Source of the DNA: Achatina immaculata
Taxonomy: Eukaryota > Mollusca > Gastropoda > Stylommatophora > Achatinidae
Assembly (NCBI GenBank): GCA_009760885.1
Contig: CM019693.1
Span: 43,859,433 to 43,923,432 of the forward strand
Direction of reading: 5' to 3'
DNA length: 64,000 bases
Shown: in pieces, positions 22,130 through 32,864 of the stretch
Layout of the letters: the number at the start of each line of letters is the position of its first letter
Numbering within the stretch: position 1 is the stretch's first letter
The notes under the pieces: model-generated
What the model saw: only the letters and a program-made list of their open reading frames with translations
What the model was told of the DNA's origin: nothing
Database searches by the model: none
Program-made: the position numbers and the translations under genes

Positions 22130-22730
22130 TTCCCGTGCCGCTAAACGTCACATAGGCCCCGGATAGTAGTTCGCCAAGATTTCCTGTCTTCCGCGAGTTT
22201 TTCAACCTCATCAAGGGATGTTATGCCCACTGTACTGGTCTCTCTTAACAATGTCCTCTTTAGAGTTTCACGCGGTCGACCTCTTTTTCTTCGGCCTTTT
22301 GTATTCCACTTGACAGCTTGTTTTGGGATTCTTTGACTGTTTCTTCTCATCATACAACCGACATATGTCCATCTTCTTGTTCTGATCACCCATAAGACAG
22401 GTTGTTGTTTGCTCATCTGTCTGATCTCTGCGTTGTCCTTGAATTCGTTCAACTTTATACCGAATATTTTCCTTAGGCATTTGTTTTCAACAGAGCCTCA
22501 TTTCTTGTCTATTTCTGTAGTTGTTTTCTAGCTTTCACATGCATAAATGAGGGTGGATACTACATTTGAATTAAATAATCTTAACTTGGTTTTTGTGCTT
22601 ATAACTTTTGAATGCCATATGTTCTCGAGATTCTTGAAGCTCAATGCTGCTTTTACAGTTCGAATTCCTTTCTGGTGTCACCATCCTGGTCTATGTAGCT
22701 GTCGAGATATGCAATTGATAACACTTTAGG
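22130..22730 (-). mobile_element. LINE reverse transcriptase C-terminal fragment
   Basis: The minus strand reads KTKLRLFNSNVVSTLIYACES ... NEFKDNAEIRQMSKQQPV ... RRWTYVGCMMRR ... RKRGRPRETLKRTLLRE, with one stop in the middle. It is the same family as the fragments at 33600 and 35124. Frame breaks make it non-functional. Confidence 0.85.
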
Positions 22731-23517
22731 CGCTATACTGTAATGAGTTAATGGTACATGATGAAAAACATGTACAGGAATGACAACGAAAGAAATTTAA
22801 GTTAAAAACCTCGATTCTTATTTCTGTTTCGTTGAAAGTAAGTTGCTTTTTCCTTCATATGTGAACTTCTTTATAAACAACACCTTGCACTTCAATTAGT
22901 GTATCAGATACTAGATATACATTCGACAGCGACCTATATTCTCGTGCGAAGATTTATGATTGGAGGTCCTTCATCTGCACGTTGGTTCTTTTGTCTCTAA
23001 TGTAAAATATGGAACCTGACACATTTAATTTGAGGAAACTAACTCAGAAATCTGAGAATATCAGCCTGCAAGGCGATGTGCATCTTGTCATTACTCTCGA
23101 AACCCTGACTTGATAAAAGGGTCAGGAAGGAAACGGACAATGACCAGCTATCTCACCGCAGCATCTTCTGACTGTCTGGAACATACCGCTAAAGAAAGGA
23201 ATAGAGATGTCCCCTGAGAACTACAATAGTAGCTTCTATTTAGACAGCCACTTGTGTATGGCCAATACACTGATCCTCGAAATGCTGGACATACGTCAAG
23301 TGTTATCAGTCATTATGTGCTGACAGACATATTGAAGAGGAGATAGGAGCATCTGTGGAAGTGTCTGGAATACAAAACTAATGGTCTAACTATGTAATCA
23401 GTGTTGAACAGCCTGCTGTAACACAGCCATCTAGAGGTACACGAATAATTGGTGTATAAGTATACACAGCTTAGTATATCACTATACTGGCAGTTCTGGA
23501 CGCAGACTCTTACAAGT
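22731..23517. other. unassigned, nothing seen
   Basis: Non-repetitive AT-rich sequence with no recognisable exon, RNA gene or element. Confidence 0.5.
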
Positions 23518-23762
23518 CACAGCCTCTTACAAGACTCAGCCTCTTACAAGTCACAACCTCTTACAAGACTCAGCCTCTTACAAGTCACAACCTCTTACAA
23601 GACTCAGCCTCTTACAAGTCACAACCTCTTACAAGACTCAGCCTCTTACAAGTCACAACCTCTTACAAGACTCAGCCTCTTACAAGTCACGACCTCTTAC
23701 AAGTCACAACCCCTTACAAGACACGGCCTCTTACAAGTCACATCCCCTTACAAGTCACAGCT
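23518..23762. repeat. 17 bp minisatellite with 34 bp dimer
   Basis: CCTCTTACAAGTCACAA and CCTCTTACAAGACTCAG alternate regularly over most of the array. The right end is less regular. Confidence 0.95.
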
Positions 23763-24260
23763 ATGCGCTAAATTTATTTTATTTTATTCTAATTTTTCCA
23801 TTCCTACTTTTAGCACAGCAATCATGTGAATTTATCTTTTATCTTCTTTCCTCTGTTTCTTCGTCCTGTGGGTTTGTGTATGATTAAGGCTCGCACAGAA
23901 ACGACAGATCTGCTTGTTCGTTTCTACTCTCGTTCCTAGTTTATACATTTAGCTTTGTAAACGGGGCAGGGAGTGCCAAGACGTGGAGCTTGCCAGCTGT
24001 GCTCCTCCGCTGGCTCAAGTCCTGGTCACTTTCTCATATTGTATCACTTCAGTCTTCCATACAGAGCAAGACCCCCCCCCCCCCCCTCTTTCCAGTCCAT
24101 TGTGTCCCTTCCATCAACTAAAGACTTACAGAGGACACAACATTTTTTCACATTTCATGTGGACACTATGGCTTCCTATAAACTTTTTATCTCCAGGTCA
24201 GCACTGTTCCGCACTGATAGCACACCTGTGATTCTTTTTTCTTCTTTGTTTTCTTGTCAG

Positions 24261-24322
24261 GTGAGCTTACCTTTTGAAGTCTACCTGCCCGTCAGAGGAG
24301 CTACATGGAAAGATAATCCCAG
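24261..24322 (+). CDS. candidate small exon, unknown protein
   Basis: A 62 bp block follows a very pyrimidine-rich acceptor (TTCTTTGTTTTCTTGTCAG) and ends at CCCAG|GTGACA. Only one frame is open and reads VSLPFEVYLPVRGATWKDNP. The acceptor is strong, the donor moderate, and the peptide unrecognised. Confidence 0.25.
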
Positions 24323-24754
24323 GTGACAGTTCACAGTGACAGCCGGTATTAACGACTCTCAAAAAATGGAGAACGCTGAAGTCGGAACGTGTAAATACTG
24401 GTTGTTTAGGTTCATTTATTTGTTGTTTCTCGTACAGGAAGCGGTAAGCGTTCATGCTTCTCTGTTTTACGTGGTCTCTGTGTTGTTGTTTTTTTCAAGT
24501 AATCTTGATTTGTCTTTCTTTCTCTGTGCTGTAAGTGAGATATGTTTCATTTCAGTGGGTTTTTTTTTTTCATTTGATTTTTTTCAGCTCTTTATAATTG
24601 TTGTGTTATCTAACATGCCCAGACAAGCTTGATTCTTGTAGTATTAAGCTTCCATCGTCCTACGTCTCCTGGGCTTACTGTACGAGCCCGCTATTTCTGA
24701 GACACTCAGGGCCAACATTTAGGCGCGAGAAAAAGACAGACTAAACCTCAGACA

Positions 24755-24880
24755 TAAGAAATACAGGCAACTGCCCAGACACGACAGGGCAATCACACGT
24801 GAGGAGATGAATCCATCTGACATTCTGCCCTTTAAGGTTAGAGAACTAACCACTCGGCCACGAAAGCACCTCTTCACAGA
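24755..24880 (-). mobile_element. possible decayed tRNA-derived SINE
   Basis: The minus strand contains CGTGGCCGAGTGGTTAGTTC, a tRNA-like A-box head, followed by GGGCAGAATGTCAGA, which also occurs in the LINE-tail fragment at 12220. No B box is left. Confidence 0.35.
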
Positions 24881-25008
24881 AGGCTTAATTCGATTTTGAA
24901 ACCATATAAGGCATGCCACCACAGTTAGGTGCACTCTGATTTAAGAGGCCATTCCCCTCAACATGGCGTGCCATGTACTGGGTTTTTACTGACAGGAGAG
25001 CTACGACA

Positions 25009-25987
25009 TCATCATCATCATCATCATGTACCGTGTCGACTGGCGTTGGCTATTATGCTTCTCCAGAGTACGCGATCCTTCATACAGGCCATCAGCTCAG
25101 TTGGTGATCTCCTCTCACACCATCCCGTCAGACTGTCCAGTATCATTTCTCTTGGTCTTCCTCTTGATCTTCTTCCTTCTATTTTTCCTGTTTTTATAAT
25201 ATTTTCAATGCCCCCTCTTCTCATTGCATGTCCTATGAAAGTACATTGTCTCTCTCTTATCTTTTTGACAAGGTTTTTTGTCTCTCCAGCTCTTCTCATA
25301 CATTCTTCATTAGTTATTTTTGCTGTCCTGGGGATTCGCAACATTCTTCTAATAAACCACATTTCTGCTGCTTCCAATGATTTTTGTGCAGACTTGCCTA
25401 TTGTCCATGATTCACTTCTATATAACAAGATAGGTTCAATATAGCATTTTAAGACTCGTTTTATAACATTTATTGATAAGGATGTGTTGGTTAATATGTT
25501 TCTCATTCTCTGAAATGCAGTCTTTGCTTGGCCTATTCTGTTCCTAATTTCTGTTCTGCATTTCCCATCTGAAGTTATTACTGCTCCAAGGTATTTGAAT
25601 TTCTGCACCTGCTTTAGAATAGTTCCGTTTAATTTTATACTGCATGCTGGTGGATTCTGTTTCTTAGATATAACCATGGTCTCTGTCTTTTTGATGTTCA
25701 AAGTAAGGCCTTTCTGTTCACTTTCTTTGGCGACTTTATCCAAGAGATTTTGCAGGTCTTGTTGGTTCTCAGCTATCAGTACTGTGTCGTCAGCATACCG
25801 AAGGTTGTTAATATTGTATCTTCCAATTTTTATGCCTGGTTCTGTGATGATTGTTCTTAGAATATTCTCGCTATACAGAGAAAAAAGGTCTGGAGATAGT
25901 ACACATCCTTGTCGCACCCCTTGTTTTATAGGTTGATATTTTCCAGTTCTATTTTCAACTCGAACTGCTGCTTCTTGCTGCCAGTAT
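25009..25987 (-). mobile_element. young 5'-truncated LINE with perfect 12 bp TSD
   Basis: One uninterrupted frame of about 320 codons ends at 25024 with ...ANASRHGT, stop, then a (GAT)n tail. It contains the reverse transcriptase B region ([14 protein letters not shown]), the catalytic box [21 protein letters not shown], and a C-terminal [17 protein letters not shown] ... FIGHAMRR ... [22 protein letters not shown] occurs perfectly at 24997-25008 and 25988-25999, so the whole insertion is defined. The reading frame is intact to the truncation point, but endonuclease and the first reverse transcriptase blocks are missing, so it cannot move itself. Confidence 0.95.
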
Positions 25988-26034
25988 AGAGCTACGACAG
26001 TGGGAATATAACCCGTTGTCTTCAGTACAAGAAG

Positions 26035-26035
26035 C

Positions 26036-26071
<36 letters not shown>

Positions 26072-26072
26072 C
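26035..26072. repeat. (TC)n(TA)n microsatellite
   Basis: CTCTCTCT passes into TATATATA immediately downstream of the LINE insertion site. Confidence 0.9.
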
Positions 26073-26559
26073 AGCTGTGTAATTTACTACAACTACTTTC
26101 TAAAATCACAACCAATGAGGTGATATACAAGTAGCAAGATAGTGACCCTATCCCTTCACCATGGAACACAGACCAGACCTTGAGCAGAACCCAGAAAGCC
26201 AAGAGGCAAACAATGGGCCTTGCTATTACTGGTCGGGTGTGCTTTTGTTCTGTGATAATCGCTTTCTTTTTATTTCTTTCTTTTTCAATCAAATAAATCG
26301 TCTTCTAGTTTTATGTACTGCTCACTCTCTCTCCTCCACTCCCCCCCCCCCTGATATCTTTCTAAGGACAAACTGCTCACATATGAAAGATCTGTGGCAA
26401 GGATTTGAACACCGACAATTACAAACGTCTTTCAATAGTCTTTTTTGTTTTCATTGTTTATACATTCACATGTGCTGGGAACAAGTGAGCTAAAGTCTTC
26501 TTCCCTGACAATGCTGTTAGGCGAGTAAGAAATTAAGCATTATCATTAGCCCTGAGTTG
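26073..26559. other. unassigned, nothing seen
   Basis: A poly-C run sits at about 26340-26351. No exon or element is supported. Confidence 0.5.
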
Positions 26560-27035
26560 TCCCACGCCACAAAGACATAGAAATTACCCTTCCCCCCCCC
26601 CCTCAACTTTTTCTCTCAGGAACAAAGACATAGAAATTACCCCCCCCCCACCCCTCAACTTTTTCTCTCGGGAACAAATAAACAGAAATTACCCCGTGCC
26701 CCATTTTATCTCGGGAACAAATAAACAGAAATTACCCCGTGCCCCATTTTATCTCAGGAACAAATAAACAGAAATTACCCCGTGCCCCATTTTATCTCGG
26801 GAACAAATAAACAGAAATTACCCCGTGCCCCATTTTATCTCAGGAACAAATAAACAGAAATTACCCCGTGCCCCATTTTATCTCGGGAACAAATAAACAG
26901 AAATTACCCCGTGCCCCATTTTATCTCGGGAACAAATAAACAGAAATTACCCCGTGCCCCATTTTATCACAGGAACAAATAAACAGAAATTACCCCGTGC
27001 CCCATTTTATCTCAGGAACAAATAAACAGAAATTT
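26560..27035. repeat. 43 bp minisatellite, about 11 copies
   Basis: Unit contains GGAACAAATAAACAGAAATT and ACCCCGTGCCCCATTTTAT. The first two copies are an older variant with poly-C in place of CCCGTGCCCC. Confidence 0.95.
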
Positions 27036-27068
27036 CCCCTATCCTCATTAAATACACGCGCTCACACA

Positions 27069-27200
27069 CACGAGAGATAGAGGGGGGGGGGAAGAGAGGG
27101 AGAGAGAAAGAGACACAGAGAGACAAGCAGACAGAGAGATAGACAGACAGACAGACAGAGATAGAAAGAGATAGACAGAGCGAGAGATAGAGAGAAGAAG
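27069..27200. repeat. GA-rich simple repeat
   Basis: GAGAGA, GATAGA and GACAGACA stretches without a fixed period. Confidence 0.85.
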
Positions 27201-27220
27201 GATAGTGCTAAAGGGACAAC

Positions 27221-27480
27221 GAGCGTCTGAGTGGCGAAGTGGTTAGTGCAAGTCTCTCATGGCGAAGGGGGGGGGGGGGTTGAATCCGGGAAGAGGGCCC
27301 CCCAGTCATCCAGCTGTAGAAATGTGTACCGGATTTTTTTCAACTGGAGTTGGGGAAGGACAGGCGGCCAGGCGTGACGCTGACCACATCACCCTCAGGT
27401 GCGCTGACAGGTCAAGGAAAATATGGGCACTAACACCTTATCCCCATGTGCCTCTAGGCCATGTCAGGGTTACTTTACCT
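27221..27480 (+). mobile_element. tRNA-derived SINE with perfect 12 bp TSD
   Basis: The head has TGGCGAAGTGGTTAGTGC (A box), a G run, and GGTTGAATCCGGG (B box region), followed by the shared SINE body (GCGGCCAGGCGTGAC, CACATCACCCTCA, GGGCACTAACACC). TAAAGGGACAAC lies at 27209-27220 and 27481-27492. Confidence 0.9.
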
Positions 27481-27492
27481 TAAAGGGACAAC

Positions 27493-27796
27493 ACCTTTAT
27501 CCGAGACAGAAAATCACAGCTGGACATCATCCATCATTCTCTCAGCCGCGCTCCCAATGACAGCCTGTAGAGCTTTTCTCAGCCCGGGTTATTGAGTGTG
27601 GGCTCAATGTTGTCCATGACGATGTGGAGTCTTACCACCAAGCCTCATTCTTGTATCTACTTTGGGACTATAGGAACCCTAACGTTATCACTCTCCATAC
27701 AATACTACGGTATAGTTGTTTTTCAAGATTTCCATCCCACTGTGTTACACATGGAAACGAAACAGCCGACACTATAGTGCAACTAGGGTAAACTAA
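27493..27796. other. unassigned, nothing seen
   Basis: No recognisable coding or element signal. Confidence 0.45.
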
Positions 27797-28235
27797 AACA
27801 GACATACACCAGCATATCTTTTGAGGAGGCTAAAACTCTGATAAATCTCAGCTACAAGAACAAACAGAAGAAAGAGGACCCAGACCACCAAAGAAACAAT
27901 GCATACTACCAGATAAACAGAGAAGAGGAAGTCATCATCATGAGGCTACGTGCCGGGAATAACAGTCTACGATACCTTCTGTACAACAAAGTCAAGATAG
28001 GATCAACTGACGAATGTGCTTGTGGCACCAGTAAGATGACGGCAGACCACATACTGCAGGAATGCCCAACGTATGAGCAACAGAGAGAAGGCAGACATGG
28101 CCAACTACCACACCAGTCCAAGACAAGCTGTAGGGGGATGTCCACGCCCTCCAGATGACCACCAGCTACTCCAAAAGTATACAAGTCTGCGTCTGAAACT
28201 GATCGAAGAAGAAGAACAACAACAACAACAAGTTT
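27797..28235 (+). mobile_element. LINE 3' fragment, C-terminal region with CCHC-like motif
   Basis: Reads EEAKTLINLSY ... NAYYQINREEEVIIMRLRAG ... KIGSTDECACGTSKMTADH followed by ILQECPTYEQQRE. The CxC...H...C pattern and the RLR(T/A)GHN-type motif are typical of the C-terminus of Jockey/I-type LINE polyproteins. A frame change occurs after 28100, and a GAA/AAC-rich tail is at 28203-28235. Confidence 0.8.
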
Positions 28236-28252
28236 TTCTCGATCAGCGTCGG

Positions 28253-28792
28253 CTACAGAGAGCACTGACTGCATAATCCCAGGAAGATCAACAGAGAGCA
28301 CAGACTGTGTAATACTAGGAAGATCATCAGAAAGCACGGACTGTGTAATCCCATGAAGATCAACAGAGAGCACAGACTGTGTAATCCCAGGAAGATCAAC
28401 AGAAAGCACGGACTGTATAATCACAGGAAGATCAACAGAGAGCACTGACTGCATAATCACAGGAAGATCATCAGAAAGCACAGACTGTGTAATCACAGGA
28501 AGATCAACAGAGAGCACAGATTGTGTAATCCTAGGAAGATCATCAGAAAGCACAGACTGTGTAATCCCAGGAAGATCAACAGAGAGCACAGATTGTGTAA
28601 TCCTAGGAAGATAACAGAGAGCACAGACTGTATAATCACAGGAAGATCAACAGAGAGCACTGACTGCATAATCACAGGAAGATCAACAGAGAGCACTGAC
28701 TGCATAATCACAGAAAGATCAACAGAGAGCACTGACTACATAATCACAGAAAGATCAACAGAGAGCACTGACTGTATAACGGCCACGTTTAC
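28253..28792. repeat. 36 bp minisatellite, about 15 copies
   Basis: Unit contains AGATCAACAGAGAGCAC and GACTGTGTAATC. One copy near 28608 lacks 3 bp. It begins about 20 bp after the LINE tail. Confidence 0.95.
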
Positions 28793-28965
28793 GCTCAATG
28801 CACATACAAGAAAACACGCAGACAAGCAAGAAACAGACGAGCAGATACTTCCCTGACAGAAAAGTGTGGACACAACTGACTGAGAACTTGTGTTACAAGA
28901 CAGGATAAAATATATAACAGCGCTCTCCATATCCCTCCTCGTGACTGCGGTAAGCTCACAAAGAA

Positions 28966-28966
28966 G

Positions 28967-29017
<51 letters not shown>
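28966..29017. repeat. (TA)n microsatellite
   Basis: Uninterrupted TA dinucleotides. Confidence 0.95.
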
Positions 29018-29020
<3 letters not shown>

Positions 29021-29067
29021 CACAAACACTCACACACACAGAGTTTTTTAATGAAACCTTTTTTATA

Positions 29068-29328
29068 GTTCGCGGGTCACGTACAATTGCTGGTTTATGG
29101 TCGCGGGTCACGTGTAATTGCTGGTTTATGGTCGCGGGTCACGTACAATTGCTGGTTTATGGTCGCGGGTCACGTACAATTGCTGGTTTATGGTCGCGGG
29201 TCACGTGTAATTGCTGGTTTATGGTCGCGGGTCACGTACAATTGCTAGTTTATGGTCGCGGGTCACGTACAATTGCTGGTTTATGGTCGCGGGTCAAGTA
29301 CAAATGCTGGTTTATGGTCGCGGGTCAC
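29068..29328. repeat. 30 bp minisatellite, about 8.7 copies
   Basis: Unit contains TTATGGTCGCGGGTCACGTA and CAATTGCTGG, with GTGTAATT variants. CpG-containing in every unit. Confidence 0.95.
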
Positions 29329-29354
29329 TTCTGACACAGAAGATAACAAGAAAC

Positions 29355-29998
29355 CCTATGATAAACCCTGTATTTTGCACCCAACAACAAGTAAAGTGTT
29401 TGACCTCTGTGATAATAAACCCTGTATTTTGCACCCAACAACAAGTAAAGTGTTTGACCTCTGTGATAATAAACCCTGTATTTTGCACCCAACAACAAGT
29501 AAAGTGTTTGACCTCTGTGATAATAAACCCTGTATTTTGCACCCAACAACAAGTAAAGTGTTTGACCTCTGTGATAATAAACCCTGTATTTTGCACCTAA
29601 CAACAAGTAAAGCGTTTGACCTCTTTGATAATAAACCCTGTATTTTGCACCTAACAACAAGTAAAGCGTTTGACCTCTGTGATAATAAACCCTGTATTTT
29701 GCACCTAACAACAAGTAAAGCGTTTGACCTCTGTGATAATAAACCCTGTATTTTGCACCTAACAACAAGTAAAGCGTTTGACCTCTGTGATAATAAACCC
29801 TGTATTTTGCACCTAACAACAAGTAAAGCGTTTGACCTCTGTGATAATAAACCCTGTATTTTGCACCCAACAACAAGTAAAGTGTTTGACCTCTGTGATA
29901 ATAAACCCTGTATTTTGCACCCAACAACAAGTAAAGCGTTTGACCTCTGTGATAATAAACCCTGTATTTTGCACCTAACAACAAGTAAAGTGTTTGAG
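29355..29998. repeat. 54 bp minisatellite, about 12 copies
   Basis: Unit contains ACCCTGTATTTTGCACC and AACAACAAGTAAAG. Two forms (CCCAAC...AAGTG and CCTAAC...AAGCG) occur in blocks rather than mixed. Frames of about 250 codons are open on both strands because 54 is divisible by 3. Confidence 0.95.
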
Positions 29999-30313
29999 CT
30001 CGATGTGTATGATTAGCCTGGAAGAAAAAAAAAAGATAGCAGACAAAGGAGTTTACACACGAGAGAAAGAAAAACAACAAATGACTAAGATTCGAACCAC
30101 GGACTCTTGCGGGACGAACAACAGCCTAGTCAGGAGAAGACAACACGCTATTAACTCGATCTGGTTGTATCTCGTGTCCCCAGTGTTACGCCCAAACACG
30201 CTTTACGGTTTCCTCGTTTACTTCAAACTTAAGGATAATGGCCTTCCATGTAACGTTTTGCCTCCAGATCAGCCTAAAACAGAAGTTTTCCTTCGATCTG
30301 TCTGAATTCAGGA
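29999..30313. other. unassigned stretch
   Basis: A minus-strand GGTTCGAATCTTAG near 30085-30100 resembles a B box, but no A box stands at the proper distance. Nothing else is seen. Confidence 0.4.
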
Positions 30314-30325
30314 ATAGTAAACAGA

Positions 30326-30656
30326 GCTTGTCCTATCTCCCTGTAACTGCGAGCTGATGTTCTTTGCAGCCGATGCTGTGAAGGTGTTGAGGTACAGCAT
30401 CGTACCGGAGTGGGAGCGGGTTATGGCAGCTAGTTTTTCAGTCCCGGAGTACAGGTAAAAAACCAGGGGGTGTGCAATACTTCTTTAGCAGACTCCACCA
30501 CCATGGGGACTACGACGATCCCTGTCCCCTTAGCCATGCTATGCCTGTTACTGGGGGTACCAATGGAGAGGTGGGACAGGGTCTTGGTCATCTATGGTTC
30601 GCTAATCCTGACGCTAGCATATCAGGTATGGATAGCTGATTGCCTAATCGGACAGC
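30326..30656 (+). mobile_element. Rep-A retroposon, full copy with 12 bp TSD
   Basis: 331 bp flanked by perfect ATAGTAAACAGA at 30314-30325 and 30657-30668. The hairpin is perfect here: CGATGCTGT (30371-30379) pairs with ACAGCATCG (30394-30402) around a 14-base loop. The conserved TTTAGCAGACTCCACCACC and GGTTCGCTAATCC blocks are present. Confidence 0.92.
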
Positions 30657-30714
30657 ATAGTAAACAGAAAACAATAAATATTGGATGTTTAGAGAAAGTA
30701 CAATACTTTTAATA

Positions 30715-30956
30715 TCTACCTAAGATAAAACGAATGCTCTGGCCAAACACCATAAGAAATGACACCTTGTTAAGAGAGGCAGACATGACACCGCTGTCGG
30801 TAGTGCCTGAAAGGAGGAGGAAGTGATGGATTGCCCATATTAAGAGAGACAGAAGAGTCCTCATCACGAACAGTGTTGATGTGGACTCTACGGGGTACAA
30901 GAACAAAGGGACGAACCAAAGAGGCGCGGAGACGTGCAGCCGTGAAAATGCTGATA
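30715..30956 (+). mobile_element. decayed LINE C-terminal fragment
   Basis: Reads KRMLWPNTIRNDTLLREADM and then SVVPERRRK, matching RIKKIFWPNTIRNNILLAEM of the better-preserved copy at 31310-32042. Stops and shifts are present. It runs directly into the 35 bp array. Confidence 0.8.
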
Positions 30957-31150
30957 AACAAAGAACTGATGTGGCAGGCAGCCAAGAACACAACAAAGAA
31001 CTGATGTGGCAGGCAGCCACGAACACAACAAAGGACTGATGCGGGAGACAGCCGCTAAGAACACAACAAAGGACTGATGTGGCAGGCAGCCAAGAACACA
31101 ACAAAGGACTGATGTGGGAGACAGCCACCAAGAACACAACAAAGGACTGA
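30957..31150. repeat. 35-38 bp minisatellite grown from LINE codons, about 5 copies
   Basis: Unit contains ACTGATGTGGCAGGCAGCC and AAGAACACAACAAAG. Its plus-strand reading GLMWQAAKNTTKD aligns with GLTWARAEKKAKD near the C-terminus of the neighbouring LINE, and it sits at the matching position after the 30715-30956 fragment. Confidence 0.9.
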
Positions 31151-31309
31151 TTCCATAAAGCTTTGGGTGGGGGGGGGGAGCATTGAGGATGAAAAGAATA
31201 ACTAATCAAGAGTATATGTGAGAGGGGACCGGCTTATACAGTTCATCTCAAAGGCCCTGATCTTGGGCACTGAAGGGGCAGGAGAGAGATGGACAATATT
31301 CTGCGGGCC

Positions 31310-32042
31310 CATGCAAGATAAAATAAACAAGTTAACCCAGAATGCAAACAACATAGGACTAAAGATCAATGTAGGAAAGACAAAGTTAATGAAGCAAAAT
31401 GTGAACAACAGAAATGTACTCAGAGTAGATAACAAGTTAGTGGAGGAGGTCAACGAATTTGTATACCTTGGCAGCAGAGTAGTAGAAAATGGAGACAGCA
31501 CAGAGGACATCAACAGCAGACTTACTAGAACAAACCAGGCTTTTGCAATGCTACAGAATATATGGAAATCAAATAAACTAAGCATAAATATGAAAATCAG
31601 GATATTTAAGAGTAATGTTCTAAGTGTACTACTCTATGGAAGTGAATGCTGGAAAATCACCAAAACCATAGAAAACAAGTTGAATTCTTTCCAGACTAAA
31701 TGTTTACGTAGAATTAAAAAAATATTTTGGCCAAACACCATAAGAAATAACATTTTATTGGCAGAAATGCAGATGAAACCACTGACAACAATTATTGAGG
31801 AAAGACGCTGGCGATGGTTGGGACATGTGCTCCGAATGACTGACAACTCACTACCAAAAATAGCACTAAGATGGACACCACAGGGGAGCAGAAGTAAGGG
31901 TAGACCAAAAGAGACATGGAGAAGAACAACAGAAAGGATGTTGAGCAATAGAGGGCTCACCTGGGCAAGAGCAGAAAAAAAGGCGAAAGACAGGCATTTG
32001 TGGAAAACCCTTGCGGAAGCCCCATGTGCCCTGGGCACTTAA
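31310..32042 (+). mobile_element. LINE reverse transcriptase C-terminal half, open frame
   Basis: An open frame of about 240 codons starts just after the YADD region: LKINVGKTKLM, FVYLGSRVVENGD, SVLLYGSECWKITK, RRWRWLGHVLRMTDN, ALRWTPQGSRSKGRPKETWR, ending APCALGT, stop. A (GA)n repeat follows at about 32048-32066, perhaps the tail. 5'-truncated, so inactive. Confidence 0.9.
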
Positions 32043-32660
32043 GGTTCAGAGAGAGAGAGAGAGAGATATTTTACCATGCGCGGGCCGAATTTTGCCTACA
32101 TGACGTGAATTTCTGCCTTTCTGCAACAGATCATCAACGACCAACGTACACACAACGGACAATACAACGGACACATAATGGAAACATGGGCTACACCAGC
32201 ACTATAATTAGGCTGTCCCACACTGGATATGTGAATACCCTTTACACAACTGTTACTGTTCTGCTTGTTCTGGCTACTTCCACAAACTGGCACAAAATCC
32301 TGACCAACGGGACAATACAGACAGATGAGTTTGTTAGGGGCACGAAAAGATATGTAAATCAACGTGAAACTTTGTATCATCAGCCGCCATACACTGAAGA
32401 TACCTGAGGAGATGATACAAGCAGCTATGGATTTGTCCAGAGTGGGATGATAGTACTCTCAACTTCAGAGAGGAAAACGACGATGGAGAGTATGAACTAG
32501 GACAAAATCACAATCATTTCTTTCTCTTTCAAAAAATAAATACGACTCCGCCTGCTCCCCCACCCCCCTTTTAAAAAAATCCCACTCCTCCAATCAGTCC
32601 ATATAATATGTGCCCCGTATTTGCACGCAGTAGGTGTATGAAGTGTTAATGCCTTCACAT

Positions 32661-32864
32661 TTCTAGGCCACTATTTGAGGTAGGAATGCCAGCATCTTGC
32701 TGGCTGCCTTCGTTTTCCCAGGGAAACCTCAGGTACCCATATTCAGAGGTTGGGTTGAGAACCCAGTGCCGGTCGGTCCAAAAAATTCCACCAGAATGCG
32801 AAATCAAACCAGAGACCTTTTGACTGGCAGACGAGTGCCCTAACTACTACACCACGACGGAACC
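32661..32864 (-). mobile_element. tRNA-derived SINE in duplication unit 1
   Basis: The minus strand starts GGTTCCGTCGTGGTGTAGTA with an A-box-like segment and a degraded B box (GGTTTGATTTC), then the shared SINE body (CTGGGTTC, GGGTACC-like, GGCAGCCAGCAAGAT). No target-site duplication is obvious. Confidence 0.75.

Larger units (their letters stand above)
23763..24996. other. mostly unassigned stretch
   Basis: Contains a poly-C run near 24070-24087, one weak exon candidate (24261-24322) and one tRNA-like remnant (24755-24880). Nothing else is supported. Confidence 0.4.

Noticed and set aside
27906..28732. 227-codon antisense frame rich in SVLSVDLPVI repeats
   Set aside because: A shadow of the 36 bp array plus an antisense LINE fragment.
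29252..30080. About 250-codon open frames on both strands
   Set aside because: Produced by a 54 bp tandem repeat (multiple of 3); no domain, and both strands are equally open.
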